Assembly: GCF_900115095.1 (NCBI RefSeq)
Contig: NZ_FOVH01000004.1
Coordinates: 104,127 to 168,126, forward strand
Direction: 5' to 3'
DNA length: 64,000 nucleotides
Source: Actinomadura madurae
GTDB lineage: Bacteria > Actinomycetota > Actinomycetes > Streptosporangiales > Streptosporangiaceae
Shown: in pieces, positions 20,159 through 27,957 of the stretch
How positions within the stretch are numbered: the stretch's first letter is position 1
How the letters are laid out: each line of letters opens with the position of its first letter
Translations under genes and position numbers: made by a program
Notes under the pieces: model-generated
Database searches by the model: none
What the model was told of the DNA's origin: nothing
The model's input: the letters and a program-made list of their open reading frames with translations, nothing else

Positions 20159-21151
20159 CTACCCCCGGCCCAGCACCTCCAGCAGGAGGGCGGGGTCCAC
20201 GTTGCCGCCGGAGAGGATCGACACGTAGGTCCGGCCCTCCGGAAGCTCCGCGCGGTGGTGGAGGTAGGCGGCGGTGGCCACGGCCCCGGCCGGCTCGGCG
20301 ATGAGGCGCGCCTCGCGGGCGAGGCGGCGCATCGTCCCGCGGATCTCGTCCTCGGTCACGGTGACGATGCCGTCCACGTACGCGCGCATGTGCGCGAACG
20401 GCAGGTCGCCGACCTGCTGGACGCGCAGCGCGTCGGCGATCGTGCGGCCGGTCTCCTCCGCCGTCCAGGCGACCGGGCGCCCGGCGGCCATCGACTCGCG
20501 GGCGTCCGCGGCCAGCTCCGGCTCGACGCCGATCACCTTCGCCTCGGGGCGCAGCTCCTTCACCGCCGTGGCGACGCCCGCGAGCAGGCCGCCGCCGCTG
20601 ACCGGGACGAGCACCACGTCCACGTCCGGGCGGTCCTGGACGATCTCCAGCCCGGTGGTGCCCTGGCCCGCGATGATCCGCGCGTCGTCGTAGGGCGGGA
20701 TCATCGTGAAGCCGTGCGCGGCCTGGAGCTTGCGGGCGGTCTCGACGCGGGCCTGCGACGTCGGCTCGACGTGGACGACCTCGGCGCCGAGCGCGATGCA
20801 CGCGTCGACCTTCACACCCGGGGCGGTGTGCGGCATGACGAGGACGGCCCGGATGCCGAGCGCGCGGGCGGCGTAGGCGACGGCCTGCGCGTGGTTGCCG
20901 CTGGAGTGCGTCACGACGCCGCGCTCGCGCTCCCGCGGCTCCAGCGACGCGATGGCGGAGTACGCACCGCGGATCTTGAAGGCGCCGATCGGCTGCAGCG
21001 ACTCGGCCTTCACGAGCAGCGACGGCGCCTCCGCGCCGTCGTCGGCGGGGGCGGGGTCGCGGGGAAAGGGGACGAGCGGCGTCCGGACGGCGACGCCCGC
21101 GATGCGCTCGGCGGCGCGCTCGATATCCGGTGGCGAAACGAGATCCGACAT
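20159..21151 (-). CDS. Threonine/serine dehydratase-type PLP enzyme
   Basis: A 330-residue fold-type II PLP protein. The PLP lysine lies in IGAFKIRGAYSAI (about residue 60), the asparagine loop is SSGNHAQAVAYAA, and the phosphate-binding glycine loop is VPVSGGGLLAG near residue 190. The length matches catabolic threonine dehydratases and serine racemases without the ACT regulatory domain of biosynthetic IlvA. The likely reaction is deamination of L-threonine or L-serine to a 2-oxo acid. It is divergent from bldC across a 260-bp gap. Substrate cannot be fixed from sequence alone. Confidence 0.88.
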   Translation of the reverse strand: MSDLVSPPDIERAAERIAGVAVRTPLVPFPRDPAPADDGAEAPSLLVKAESLQPIGAFKIRGAYSAIASLEPRERERGVVTHSSGNHAQAVAYAARALGIRAVLVMPHTAPGVKVDACIALGAEVVHVEPTSQARVETARKLQAAHGFTMIPPYDDARIIAGQGTTGLEIVQDRPDVDVVLVPVSGGGLLAGVATAVKELRPEAKVIGVEPELAADARESMAAGRPVAWTAEETGRTIADALRVQQVGDLPFAHMRAYVDGIVTVTEDEIRGTMRRLAREARLIAEPAGAVATAAYLHHRAELPEGRTYVSILSGGNVDPALLLEVLGRG

Positions 21152-21412
21152 GTCCGGGAGACTACTTCGGGCGCCGTTCCGGACGATCCGCCGGGGACGG
21201 CCTTCCGGGACGTGTCTCGGGCGTGACTTGGCAGGTCAAACGGGGTCAGCGTGATCTCTGTGGCCCATGCCGCGATTACCGTTCGTCATCGCGCCAGCTC
21301 GGCGAACTACGGTCGGTGATCTTTTGCGAAAACAAGGGAGAAATCGGTCTTGACCCGCCACACTGTAAACAGTCCACCCGCGCCGAGAGCGGGACAAAGG
21401 GGGAGAGAAAAC
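21152..21412. promoter_or_regulatory. Divergent control region dehydratase/bldC with two dyads
   Basis: TGACTTGGCAGGTCA at 21224-21238 is a near-perfect 15-bp dyad (TGAC-N7-GTCA). ACTGTAAACAGT at 21362-21373 is a second short dyad about 40 bp before the bldC GTG. TTGACC at 21350-21355 resembles a -35, but no convincing -10 follows at 17 bp. The remainder is AT-richer than its surroundings, as expected for promoters. Confidence 0.4.
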
Positions 21413-21616
21413 GTGGAGAGCACGAGCGAGCGCCTGCTGACCCCTGGGGAGGTCGCCGCCCTCTTCCGGGTCGACCCGAAGACGGTCACCCGGTGGGCCG
21501 CCGCGGGCCGGATCAGCAGCATCCGCACTCCGGGAGGCCACCGGCGCTTCCGCGAGTCCGAGGTGCACGCGCTGCTGCGCGGCGAGGAGCCCGTCGCCGA
21601 GCATTCGGCCCGCTGA
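21413..21616 (+). CDS. bldC: BldC-type developmental DNA-binding protein
   Basis: A 67-residue MerR-like winged-helix protein without an effector domain. The motif block LLTPGEVAALFRVDPKTVTRW, with the following wing SIRTPGGHRRFRESEVHALL, matches Streptomyces BldC, which binds DNA cooperatively on direct repeats and delays sporulation. The GTG at 21413 was chosen over the further upstream ATG because GGGGGAGAG lies about eight bases before it and the length then matches known BldC (about 68 residues). Confidence 0.92.
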   Translation: MESTSERLLTPGEVAALFRVDPKTVTRWAAAGRISSIRTPGGHRRFRESEVHALLRGEEPVAEHSAR

Positions 21617-21625
21617 CGAGGCCCA

Positions 21626-21671
21626 GCCGCCCGGATTGCCGCGCCGAAGGCAGTCCCCTCCGCCGGGCGGC
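21626..21671. terminator. Putative bidirectional terminator
   Basis: GCCGCCCGG (21626-21634) and CCGGGCGGC (21663-21671) form a perfect nine-bp stem between the convergent ends of bldC and the small acidic protein gene. The loop is 28 bases. There is no T-tract, so this would be an actinobacterial GC-only terminator. Confidence 0.5.
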
Positions 21672-21676
21672 CGGGC

Positions 21677-21958
21677 TCAGTCCTCCCGGTCCCCCGCCTT
21701 CCACTCCTCGAACCGGCGCAGCAGCTCAGCGTCCTCGTCCCGCCACCGGCGCCGCCTGTCCTCCAGCTCCTCCTCCGTGAGCGACTCGTCGAGCAGCCGG
21801 TCGTAGTCGGGGTCGTCCGGTCCGATCTCGACGTACGCGTCGGCGATGATCCGTCCCTCGCGCGCCTCGTCCCCGGTCTCGTCCCCGTGCCCGCCGGTGT
21901 CGGCGAGCACGCTGTGGGGCACCCGGAGCGTGCCGTCGGGGAGCCGGATCACGTACAT
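21677..21958 (-). CDS. Hypothetical acidic protein (93 aa)
   Basis: The start is ATG at 21958, with AGGGGA six bases upstream. The protein begins MYVIRLPDGTLRVPHS and ends in an acidic-basic helix, EEELEDRRRRWRDEDAELLR, likely a coiled coil. No known domain is recognised. It lies about 50 bp downstream of the metallopeptidase gene on the same strand, so the two probably share a transcript; partnership is inference. Confidence 0.7.
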   Translation of the reverse strand: MYVIRLPDGTLRVPHSVLADTGGHGDETGDEAREGRIIADAYVEIGPDDPDYDRLLDESLTEEELEDRRRRWRDEDAELLRRFEEWKAGDRED

Positions 21959-22008
21959 CGTCGTTCCCCTTCGCTCTGCGCCGCCGCACGGCCTGCCATC
22001 GCGGCGTC

Positions 22009-22584
22009 CTAGATCCCGTACCGGCGGTTGAAGAACAGCATGACCTCCAGGGCCGTCCGGATGTTGCCGGCGAGCATATCCACCAGCGCCGGCCGCTGCC
22101 GGGACGAGATCGCGGCGAACGCGTCGGCGAAGAACTCGCGGCGGCCGAGCGCGTCCGGCTGCCGGTGGAACTCGCTCGCGAGGTGCGGGCGGCACTCCTC
22201 GTACAGCCTGCGGAAGGCGGGGCTGTCGGAGGTCCACTCGCCGTCGTCGCCGTCGATGTCGTCGAGCGCGTGGCCGACCTCGTGCAGCATCACGTCCGGC
22301 GTCGGGGACGGCCGGTCCCCCACGACGATCTTGCGGTCGCCGTACGCGCCGGCGCAGATGTCCCAGGTGGCGCGGCCCGACGGCAGCGGGCGGTCGCGCA
22401 GGTGGCCCATGTCGTCCAGCTGCGGGACGCCGCCGGGGCCGACGTAGATGCCGTCCAGCCCGTCCGCGAGCTTCTCCTTCAGCGGCTCCGGCAGCGACGC
22501 CAGGCTGTCGACGGCCCCGATCACCTCCGGGGGCGGCGGGCCCTCCCGGACGTCCCACTGCCGGTAGAGGACGCTCTCCAGCAC
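22009..22584 (-). CDS. HExxH zinc metallopeptidase domain (probably the 3' part of a frameshifted gene)
   Basis: A 191-residue open frame with the zinc motif LHEVGHALDD near residue 102 and a downstream acidic helix EFFADAFAAISS, whose glutamate could be the third zinc ligand. This arrangement resembles the anthrax-lethal-factor-like / toxin-related metallopeptidases of actinobacteria. The GTG used here (MLESVLYRQWDV) is probably not the true start. The upstream frame, shifted by one base at the run 22628-22631, continues the protein smoothly; see the next entry. No signal peptide is evident. Substrate unknown. Confidence 0.72.
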   Translation of the reverse strand: MLESVLYRQWDVREGPPPPEVIGAVDSLASLPEPLKEKLADGLDGIYVGPGGVPQLDDMGHLRDRPLPSGRATWDICAGAYGDRKIVVGDRPSPTPDVMLHEVGHALDDIDGDDGEWTSDSPAFRRLYEECRPHLASEFHRQPDALGRREFFADAFAAISSRQRPALVDMLAGNIRTALEVMLFFNRRYGI

Positions 22585-23002
22585 GCCGCAGTGGCGGCGG
22601 CCGTCGGCGGCGTGCGGCGTGCCCGGCGGGGTACGGCTCCACGCGCAGCCGCTCGTCCTCCAGCTCGAAGTCGCGCCATCGGTAGTCGCCCGCCCGCGGC
22701 CGGCCGTGCCCGCGCCGCCCGAACCGGCCGGTCAGCCCGCGCTGCCCGCCCGCCGTGTCGACGGGCGGGGCGGCGTCGGGGCGGTCCCGGCCGAGGGCGT
22801 GGTCGTCGTCGCGGCCCGCCTTGCGGAACCGGCCGAACCGGTCGCGGGGCTGGTTGCTGCGCGGCCGCACCTGCCCGGAGTCGGGCGGGGACGACGCGTA
22901 GGCGACGTCGTCCGCGGCCGCGTCCGGGCGGTGCCGGCCGCCGCGGAACGCCTCCCGGGGCCTCGGCTCCCGGGTCTTGCGGTGCACGCCTTTGAAGCGC
23001 AT
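22585..23002 (-). pseudogene. 5' part of the metallopeptidase gene, separated by a frameshift
   Basis: ATG at 23002 follows a good ribosome site (AGAGGAGC). The reading gives an Arg/Asp-rich N-terminus with GRFRKAGRDDDHALGRDRPD and YRWRDFELEDERLRVEPYP. Removing one G from the GGGG run at 22628-22631 (CCCC on the coding strand) joins it to the downstream frame as PYPPGTPHAADGRRHCGVLE, which then runs into LESVLYRQW. The continuity suggests one original gene of about 330 codons. The extra base is either a true mutation or a base-calling error in a homopolymer. Confidence 0.6.
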
Positions 23003-23136
23003 CGGGCTCCTCTGTCAGCGGGGACCCGCGGGGGTGCCGCACGGCGTCCGCGCGACCGGGTCCCGGAGGAAGGGTAAGCCGGAACCCGACATTCCGTCAT
23101 CCCGGGGAGTCACGGGACACGGCCGCGCGGCACCCG

Positions 23137-24153
23137 TCAGGCGTAGGAGTGCAGGCCGGAGAACATGTAGTTCACGCCGAAGAAGTTGAAGAGCAGCGCC
23201 GCGAACGCCAGCAGCGACAGGTACGCGGCCTTGCGGCCCCTCCATCCGGCGGTGGCGCGGGCGTGCAGGTAGGCGGCGTAGACGACCCAGGTGATGAAGG
23301 ACCAGATCTCCTTGGGGTCCCAGCCCCAGTAGCGACCCCACGCCTGGTCGGCCCAGATCGCGCCCATGATGATCGCGGCCGTCCAGATCGGGAACGCGAA
23401 CATCGTGACCCGCATCGACAGGCGGTCGAGGCTCTCCACCGACGGGATGCGCGACAGCACGCCGCCCGCGGCGACGCCGCCGCGCGACTCCGCCCGATCC
23501 TTGACCAGGTACAGGACGGTGGCGGCGCCCGCCACCGTGAACGAGCCGGTCGCGACGATCGCGGCGGTCACGTGGATGGCGATCCAGTAGGAGTTCAGCG
23601 CCGGGCTGACCGGGCCCACCGAGTCGTACAGCCAGATGTTGGCGACGCCGAGCGCGATGGCCGCGGCGGCCATCACGAAAGCGCCGAGGAACCGCGCGTT
23701 GTACCGGAGCATCACGACGATGAACGCGGTGACGGCGGCGAACGAGATGGCGGTGAGGAACTCGTACATGTTGCCCCACGGCCACCGGTTCGCGGCCAGC
23801 CCGCGGGTCACCAGGACGCCGAGGTGCGCGCCCCAGCCGAGCACGTTCAGCAGGACGGCGAGGCGGACCCAGTCGACCCGGGGACGCTCGGCCGCGTCCC
23901 CCTCCGCGTCCGCGTCCATTTCCGCGTCCGCCTTGGCGGGGGCGCCGTCCGGGGCCGCGGCCCCGGCGGAGCCCACCAGCACCTTCGCCCCCGCCTTAGC
24001 CGGGACGGCCTCGGCCTCCGCGGCGGCCCCGGCCACCGCGCGGCGGCGGCCGAAGCCCAGGTCGGCGGCGTAGGCGACCAGCGCGATGACGTACATCACC
24101 ACGGTGGTCAGCATGAGCTTGTCGCTCAGGTTCGCGAGGTCGGCGTTGCTCAC
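23137..24153 (-). CDS. ccsB: Cytochrome c synthetase subunit CcsB/ResC
   Basis: A 338-residue haem-handling membrane protein of System II cytochrome c maturation. The tryptophan-rich haem-binding signature WGWDPKEIWSFITWVVYAAY is intact near residue 270. Haem-ligand histidines are plausible in WIAIHVTAA and GWGAHLGVL. A hydrophilic Ala/Asp-rich insertion (residues ~38-90) follows the first helix. The GTG at 24153 lies four bases after the resB stop. It works with ResB to deliver and attach haem outside the membrane. Confidence 0.93.
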   Translation of the reverse strand: MSNADLANLSDKLMLTTVVMYVIALVAYAADLGFGRRRAVAGAAAEAEAVPAKAGAKVLVGSAGAAAPDGAPAKADAEMDADAEGDAAERPRVDWVRLAVLLNVLGWGAHLGVLVTRGLAANRWPWGNMYEFLTAISFAAVTAFIVVMLRYNARFLGAFVMAAAAIALGVANIWLYDSVGPVSPALNSYWIAIHVTAAIVATGSFTVAGAATVLYLVKDRAESRGGVAAGGVLSRIPSVESLDRLSMRVTMFAFPIWTAAIIMGAIWADQAWGRYWGWDPKEIWSFITWVVYAAYLHARATAGWRGRKAAYLSLLAFAALLFNFFGVNYMFSGLHSYA

Positions 24154-24157
24154 CTCG

Positions 24158-25870
24158 TCACTCCTTCGGTTCGGTCGCCGGCCCGGAGGGGCGGTCGGCG
24201 GGCTCGGTCTCGCCGGGCAGGGGGTCGCCGGGCAGGGTGTCGGTCCCGTCTCCTGAACCGGTCCCGTCGTCCGGACCGCGCAGCGCGGCCACGATCTCGT
24301 CGAACTCCGGGGTCGGGTTCCCCAGCGTGAGGCCGCCGACCTCCACCACCGTACGCCCGCCCTCTCCGGCGCTCGCACGGACCCACACCCTGCGGCGCCG
24401 GACCATGAACGAGGTCGCGACGCCGAGCACCGCGAGGACCGCGGCGATCAGCGCGGGGATGCGTCCCGGGTCGTGGTTGACCGACAGGCTCGTCCACTCC
24501 CGGAGCCCGTCGAAGGTGATCGAGCCGGACCCGTCGGGCAGCGTGAACGTCTCCCCCGGCTCCAGCAGCTTCTGGCCGTCCTTGACGGGATGGAGCGTCT
24601 TGCCGATGCCCTCCAGTTTGTAGACCGACTGGGGGCTGCCGGAGTCCAGCCCGATGTCGCCCTTGAACGAGGAGATCGTGACGACGGGGCGGATCGGCGC
24701 GGGGAACGCCGAGACGATCTGCTTGCCGTCCTCGCTGGCGACCGCGGTCGGCCACAGGATCGCGTAGAAGGCGAGCTGGTCGGGCTGTGCGTCCGGGACC
24801 TTGATGACGCCCTCGGACGTCAGGTTCCGCGGCTCCAGTTCCAGGAACGGCACCGAGTCCTGGAACGCCACGTCGCCCTTGGCGTCCCGGACGGTGAACA
24901 CCGGCGCGTACCCGTGCCCGAGCAGGTACACCTTGGCGCCGCCGACCTCCAGCGGATGGTTCAGCCGCAGGTCGTACCGCTTCTCTCGGCCGTCCGGCGT
25001 CGCCCGGTAGCGGATGTGCGCGTCGAACGCGGTGGCCTGGCCGCGCTTGTCGCCCTTGGGCTCGTACTCGGCCTTGAAGTCGTCGAGCGTGACCGTGAAC
25101 GGGGCGAGCTCGCCGCCCTGGAAGGCCCGTCCGGGCGTGAACTGGTCGTACTGGCTCAGCGAGTTCGCGAACGTCTTGCCCTCGCTGAGCAGGACGTTCC
25201 CGCGGTAGCCGAACAGGTTGCCGAGGCCGAGCGCCAACAGCAGGGCGAGCAGCGCCAGGTGGAACAGCAGGTTGCCCGACTCGCCCAGGTAGCCCTTCTC
25301 GGCGGACGCCGCGCTGCTGGAGACGTCCACCCGGAACCGGCGCCGGCGCAGGATTTCGCGGGCCTCGGTGAGGACGTCGTCGGGCGCCGCGTCCGTCTCG
25401 TAGGTCGCGGACTGCGGCAGCCGCCCCAGGTTGCGCGGGGCCGCCGGGGGCCGCGCCCGCATCGACCTGTAGTGCTTCACGGCGCGCGGGATGACGCAGC
25501 CCGCCAGCGACACGAACAGCAGGATGTAGATCGCCGCGAACCAGGGCGCGGCGAACACGTCGAACATCGAGAACCGGTCGAGCCACGGCCCGAGCGTCCT
25601 GTGCTCCTCCAGGTAGGCCGCGACCTTCTCGGGGGCCTGCCCGCGCTGCGGCAGGACCGAGCCGGGCACGGCGCCGAGCGCGACCAGGAACAGCAGGATC
25701 AGCGCGGTCCGCATCGTGGTGAGCTGCCGCCAGCCCCACCGCAGCCAGCCGAGCGGCCCGATGCCGGAGGGCCGCGGCACCTCCTCCGGCGCCTGCCGCG
25801 CGGCCGGAGACCCGGTGGCCGAAGACTCGGAAGACTCGGTGGCCGGGGCGTCGTGCTCGATCTCAGTCAT
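24158..25870 (-). CDS. resB: Cytochrome c biogenesis protein ResB
   Basis: A 570-residue ResB-family protein. After a Ser/Ala-rich N-terminus come helices around MRTALILLFLVALGAVPGSV and WFAAIYILLFVSLAGCVIPR, then a helix near residue 205 (LALLALLLALGLGNLFGY), a large extracytoplasmic domain, and a final helix GRIPALIAAVLAVLGVATSF before a charged tail. This topology is typical. It partners CcsB. The ATG is one base after the ccdA stop. Confidence 0.93.
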   Translation of the reverse strand: MTEIEHDAPATESSESSATGSPAARQAPEEVPRPSGIGPLGWLRWGWRQLTTMRTALILLFLVALGAVPGSVLPQRGQAPEKVAAYLEEHRTLGPWLDRFSMFDVFAAPWFAAIYILLFVSLAGCVIPRAVKHYRSMRARPPAAPRNLGRLPQSATYETDAAPDDVLTEAREILRRRRFRVDVSSSAASAEKGYLGESGNLLFHLALLALLLALGLGNLFGYRGNVLLSEGKTFANSLSQYDQFTPGRAFQGGELAPFTVTLDDFKAEYEPKGDKRGQATAFDAHIRYRATPDGREKRYDLRLNHPLEVGGAKVYLLGHGYAPVFTVRDAKGDVAFQDSVPFLELEPRNLTSEGVIKVPDAQPDQLAFYAILWPTAVASEDGKQIVSAFPAPIRPVVTISSFKGDIGLDSGSPQSVYKLEGIGKTLHPVKDGQKLLEPGETFTLPDGSGSITFDGLREWTSLSVNHDPGRIPALIAAVLAVLGVATSFMVRRRRVWVRASAGEGGRTVVEVGGLTLGNPTPEFDEIVAALRGPDDGTGSGDGTDTLPGDPLPGETEPADRPSGPATEPKE

Positions 25871-25871
25871 C

Positions 25872-26615
25872 TCATATCACCGGTTCGAAGCCGCTGATCC
25901 ACGACCTCAGCTCGATGGTCAGGTCACCCCACAGGCCGCTCACCAGCAGCACCCCGATGAGGACGAGCATCCCCCCGCCGGTCCGCATCACCAGGGGGTA
26001 GTGGCGCTTCACGGCGCCGAACGCGCCGAGCGCGCGGCGGTAGGCGAGCGCGGTGACGACGAACGGAAGCCCGAGCCCCGCACAGTACGCCAAGGACAGC
26101 AGTGCGCCCCGCCCGGCGCTCGCCTCCGTTATGGCGAGGCCCTGGACCGCCCCGAGCGTCGGGCCGATGCACGGCGTCCAGCCCAGCCCGAACAGGACGC
26201 CGAGGAGCGGCGCCCCGGCGAGCCCGGCGGCCGGGAGGCGTCCCGACTTCATCGTCCGCTGCAGGCCGGGGACGAGGCCCATGAACGCCAGCCCGAACAC
26301 GATCGTGACGGCGCCGAGGACGCGGGTGATCGGGTCCTGGTACTCCAGCAGCCACCGGCCGAGCCCGCCGAAGATCACCCCGTAGCTGACGAACACGGCG
26401 CTGAACCCCGCGACGAACAGCAGCACGCCGGCGAGGAGCCGCCCGCGCCGCTGCTCGGCCAGGTCGACGCCGGTCATCCCCGTCACGTACGACAGGTAGC
26501 CGGGGACGAGCGGCAGGACGCAGGGGGAGGCGAACGAGACCAGCCCGGCGAGGGCCGCCAGCGGCGCCGCCGCCACCAGCGACCCGCTCACGACCGTCTC
26601 GCCGAGGGAGCTCAC
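25872..26615 (-). CDS. ccdA: Cytochrome c biogenesis thiol transporter CcdA
   Basis: A 247-residue six-helix membrane protein that passes reducing equivalents from cytoplasmic thioredoxin to extracytoplasmic ResA. The two redox cysteines are in FASPCVLPLVPGYLSY and LGWTPCIGPTLGAV. The GTG at 26615 overlaps the resA stop (GTGA); the long upstream frame is resA in another frame. Confidence 0.94.
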   Translation of the reverse strand: MSSLGETVVSGSLVAAAPLAALAGLVSFASPCVLPLVPGYLSYVTGMTGVDLAEQRRGRLLAGVLLFVAGFSAVFVSYGVIFGGLGRWLLEYQDPITRVLGAVTIVFGLAFMGLVPGLQRTMKSGRLPAAGLAGAPLLGVLFGLGWTPCIGPTLGAVQGLAITEASAGRGALLSLAYCAGLGLPFVVTALAYRRALGAFGAVKRHYPLVMRTGGGMLVLIGVLLVSGLWGDLTIELRSWISGFEPVI

Positions 26616-27205
26616 CGCTCTGCGAGGGCCTTGGCGACCAGCGGGTTCAGCTTCGAGTACGTCGTCGCGCCGATGACGCGGGCGGCGACGCGGCCCTGCC
26701 GGTCCAGCACCAGCGTGCTCGGGATCGCGCTCGGCGGGACCTCCCGGAACGCCAGCGTGACCTGGCCGTCCGCGTCGAAGAGGCTCGGGTAGGTGACCTT
26801 GAACTTGCGCTCGAACGCCTGCGCGTTGGGCTTGGAGTCCTTGAAGGCGACGCCGAGGAACTCCACGCCCCTCGCCTTGTTCTCGTCGTAGACGTGCTGG
26901 AGGGACGGCGCCTCGCCGCGGCACGGCGCGCACCACGACGCCCAGAAGTTGACGACGACGACCTTGCCCTTGAACTCCGACAGTTCGAACGCCTTGCCGT
27001 CGAGGCGCTCCCCGCCGACGTCCCGGACGCTCTTGCGGTCGGCGGGCTTGTACTCCGTCACGTTCCCGTCGCCGGCGATGAAGCGGTTGTCGCCGCCGTC
27101 CGGCCCGTTCTCCGCGGCGCCCGTCCCGGCGCAGCCGGCCAGCAGCCCGGACAGCGCGACGGCAGCGGCGGCGGCGCGGAGCGGGGGGTTTCGGCGGGGG
27201 TTCAA
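26612..27205 (-). CDS. resA: Thioredoxin-like lipoprotein ResA/TlpA
   Basis: A 197-residue secreted lipoprotein. A signal peptide ends in the lipobox LLAGC (cysteine near residue 25). The thioredoxin active site is FWASWCAPCRGEAPSL, and the cis-proline region is PSAIPSTLVLD. It reduces apocytochrome c haem-binding cysteines outside the membrane. The start codon is TTG, supported by AGGAGG six bases upstream, and no better ATG/GTG keeps the signal peptide. First gene of resA-ccdA-resB-ccsB. Confidence 0.92.
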   Translation of the reverse strand: MNPRRNPPLRAAAAAVALSGLLAGCAGTGAAENGPDGGDNRFIAGDGNVTEYKPADRKSVRDVGGERLDGKAFELSEFKGKVVVVNFWASWCAPCRGEAPSLQHVYDENKARGVEFLGVAFKDSKPNAQAFERKFKVTYPSLFDADGQVTLAFREVPPSAIPSTLVLDRQGRVAARVIGATTYSKLNPLVAKALAER

Positions 27206-27221
27206 CGGACCCTCCTCCTAC

Positions 27222-27238
27222 TACTACAGGACGTAGTA
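27222..27238. promoter_or_regulatory. Candidate operator upstream of resA
   Basis: TACTAC-AGGAC-GTAGTA is a 6-bp inverted repeat with a 5-bp spacer, ending within 17 bases of the resA TTG and overlapping the region just before its ribosome site. ACTAC-N5-GTAGT is similar to operators of BlaI/CopY-type repressors as I recall them. No BlaI gene is in the window. An alternative is a short mRNA hairpin. Confidence 0.45.
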
Positions 27239-27254
27239 CAACTTACCGGTGCGG

Positions 27255-27893
27255 TCACGCGCCCGCGACACTGGGGCCCTTCGCGATCCCGGCCGCGGGC
27301 TCGCAGTAGGCGACCTCGACCAGCCGGCTGCCCTGGAACGTCAGGCTCGTGAGGCTGGCGAGCGCGCACTCCCGCTTGTTCGGGTGGTGCCAGAGCCGGC
27401 GCCGCTCGGCGTGCAGCCGCAGGATCCAGATCGGCAGCTGGTGGCTGACGCACACGGCCTCGTGGCCGCGCGCCGCCTCCCGCGCCCGGATCACGGCGGC
27501 GCGCATCCGGGCGGCCAGCTCCCGGTACGGCTCGCCCCACGACGGCCGGAAGGGGTTGACCAGATGCCGCCAGTGCTCGGGGCGGCGCAGCGAGCCGGCC
27601 CCGGCGCCGAACGTCAGCCCCTCGAAGTGGTTGTCGGCCTCGATCAGACGATCGTCCACCGTGACGGGCAGGTCCAGCGCGTCGGCCAGCGGCGCGGCCG
27701 TCTCCAGCGCCCGCTGCATCGGCGAGGAGAACAGCGCGGCCACGTCCCGGTCGCCGAACCACTTCGCGGCGGCCTTCGCCATGAGGACGCCGTCCTCGCT
27801 CAGGCGGTAGCCGGGCAGCCGCCCGTAGAGGATGCCCTCGGGATTGTGCACCTCGCCGTGCCGCAAGAGGTGAACGGTAGTCGTTTCAGTCAT
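27255..27893 (-). CDS. Histidine phosphatase family protein
   Basis: A 212-residue phosphoglycerate-mutase-like enzyme. The catalytic histidine is in VHLLRHGEVHNPEG at residue ~12, with a second arginine in SSPMQRALETAAPLA, the acidic residue in DDRLIEADNHFEG, and the C-terminal histidine in AVCVSHQLPIW. It lies 49 bp upstream of resA on the same strand. Substrate unknown: members act on phosphorylated metabolites or nucleotides. Confidence 0.88.
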   Translation of the reverse strand: MTETTTVHLLRHGEVHNPEGILYGRLPGYRLSEDGVLMAKAAAKWFGDRDVAALFSSPMQRALETAAPLADALDLPVTVDDRLIEADNHFEGLTFGAGAGSLRRPEHWRHLVNPFRPSWGEPYRELAARMRAAVIRAREAARGHEAVCVSHQLPIWILRLHAERRRLWHHPNKRECALASLTSLTFQGSRLVEVAYCEPAAGIAKGPSVAGA

Positions 27894-27957
27894 CGCGAGG
27901 TCAGATTACCCGCGCCACCAGCCGCTCCCGTCCACCGGCCGTGCCCCTGGGACGGGC

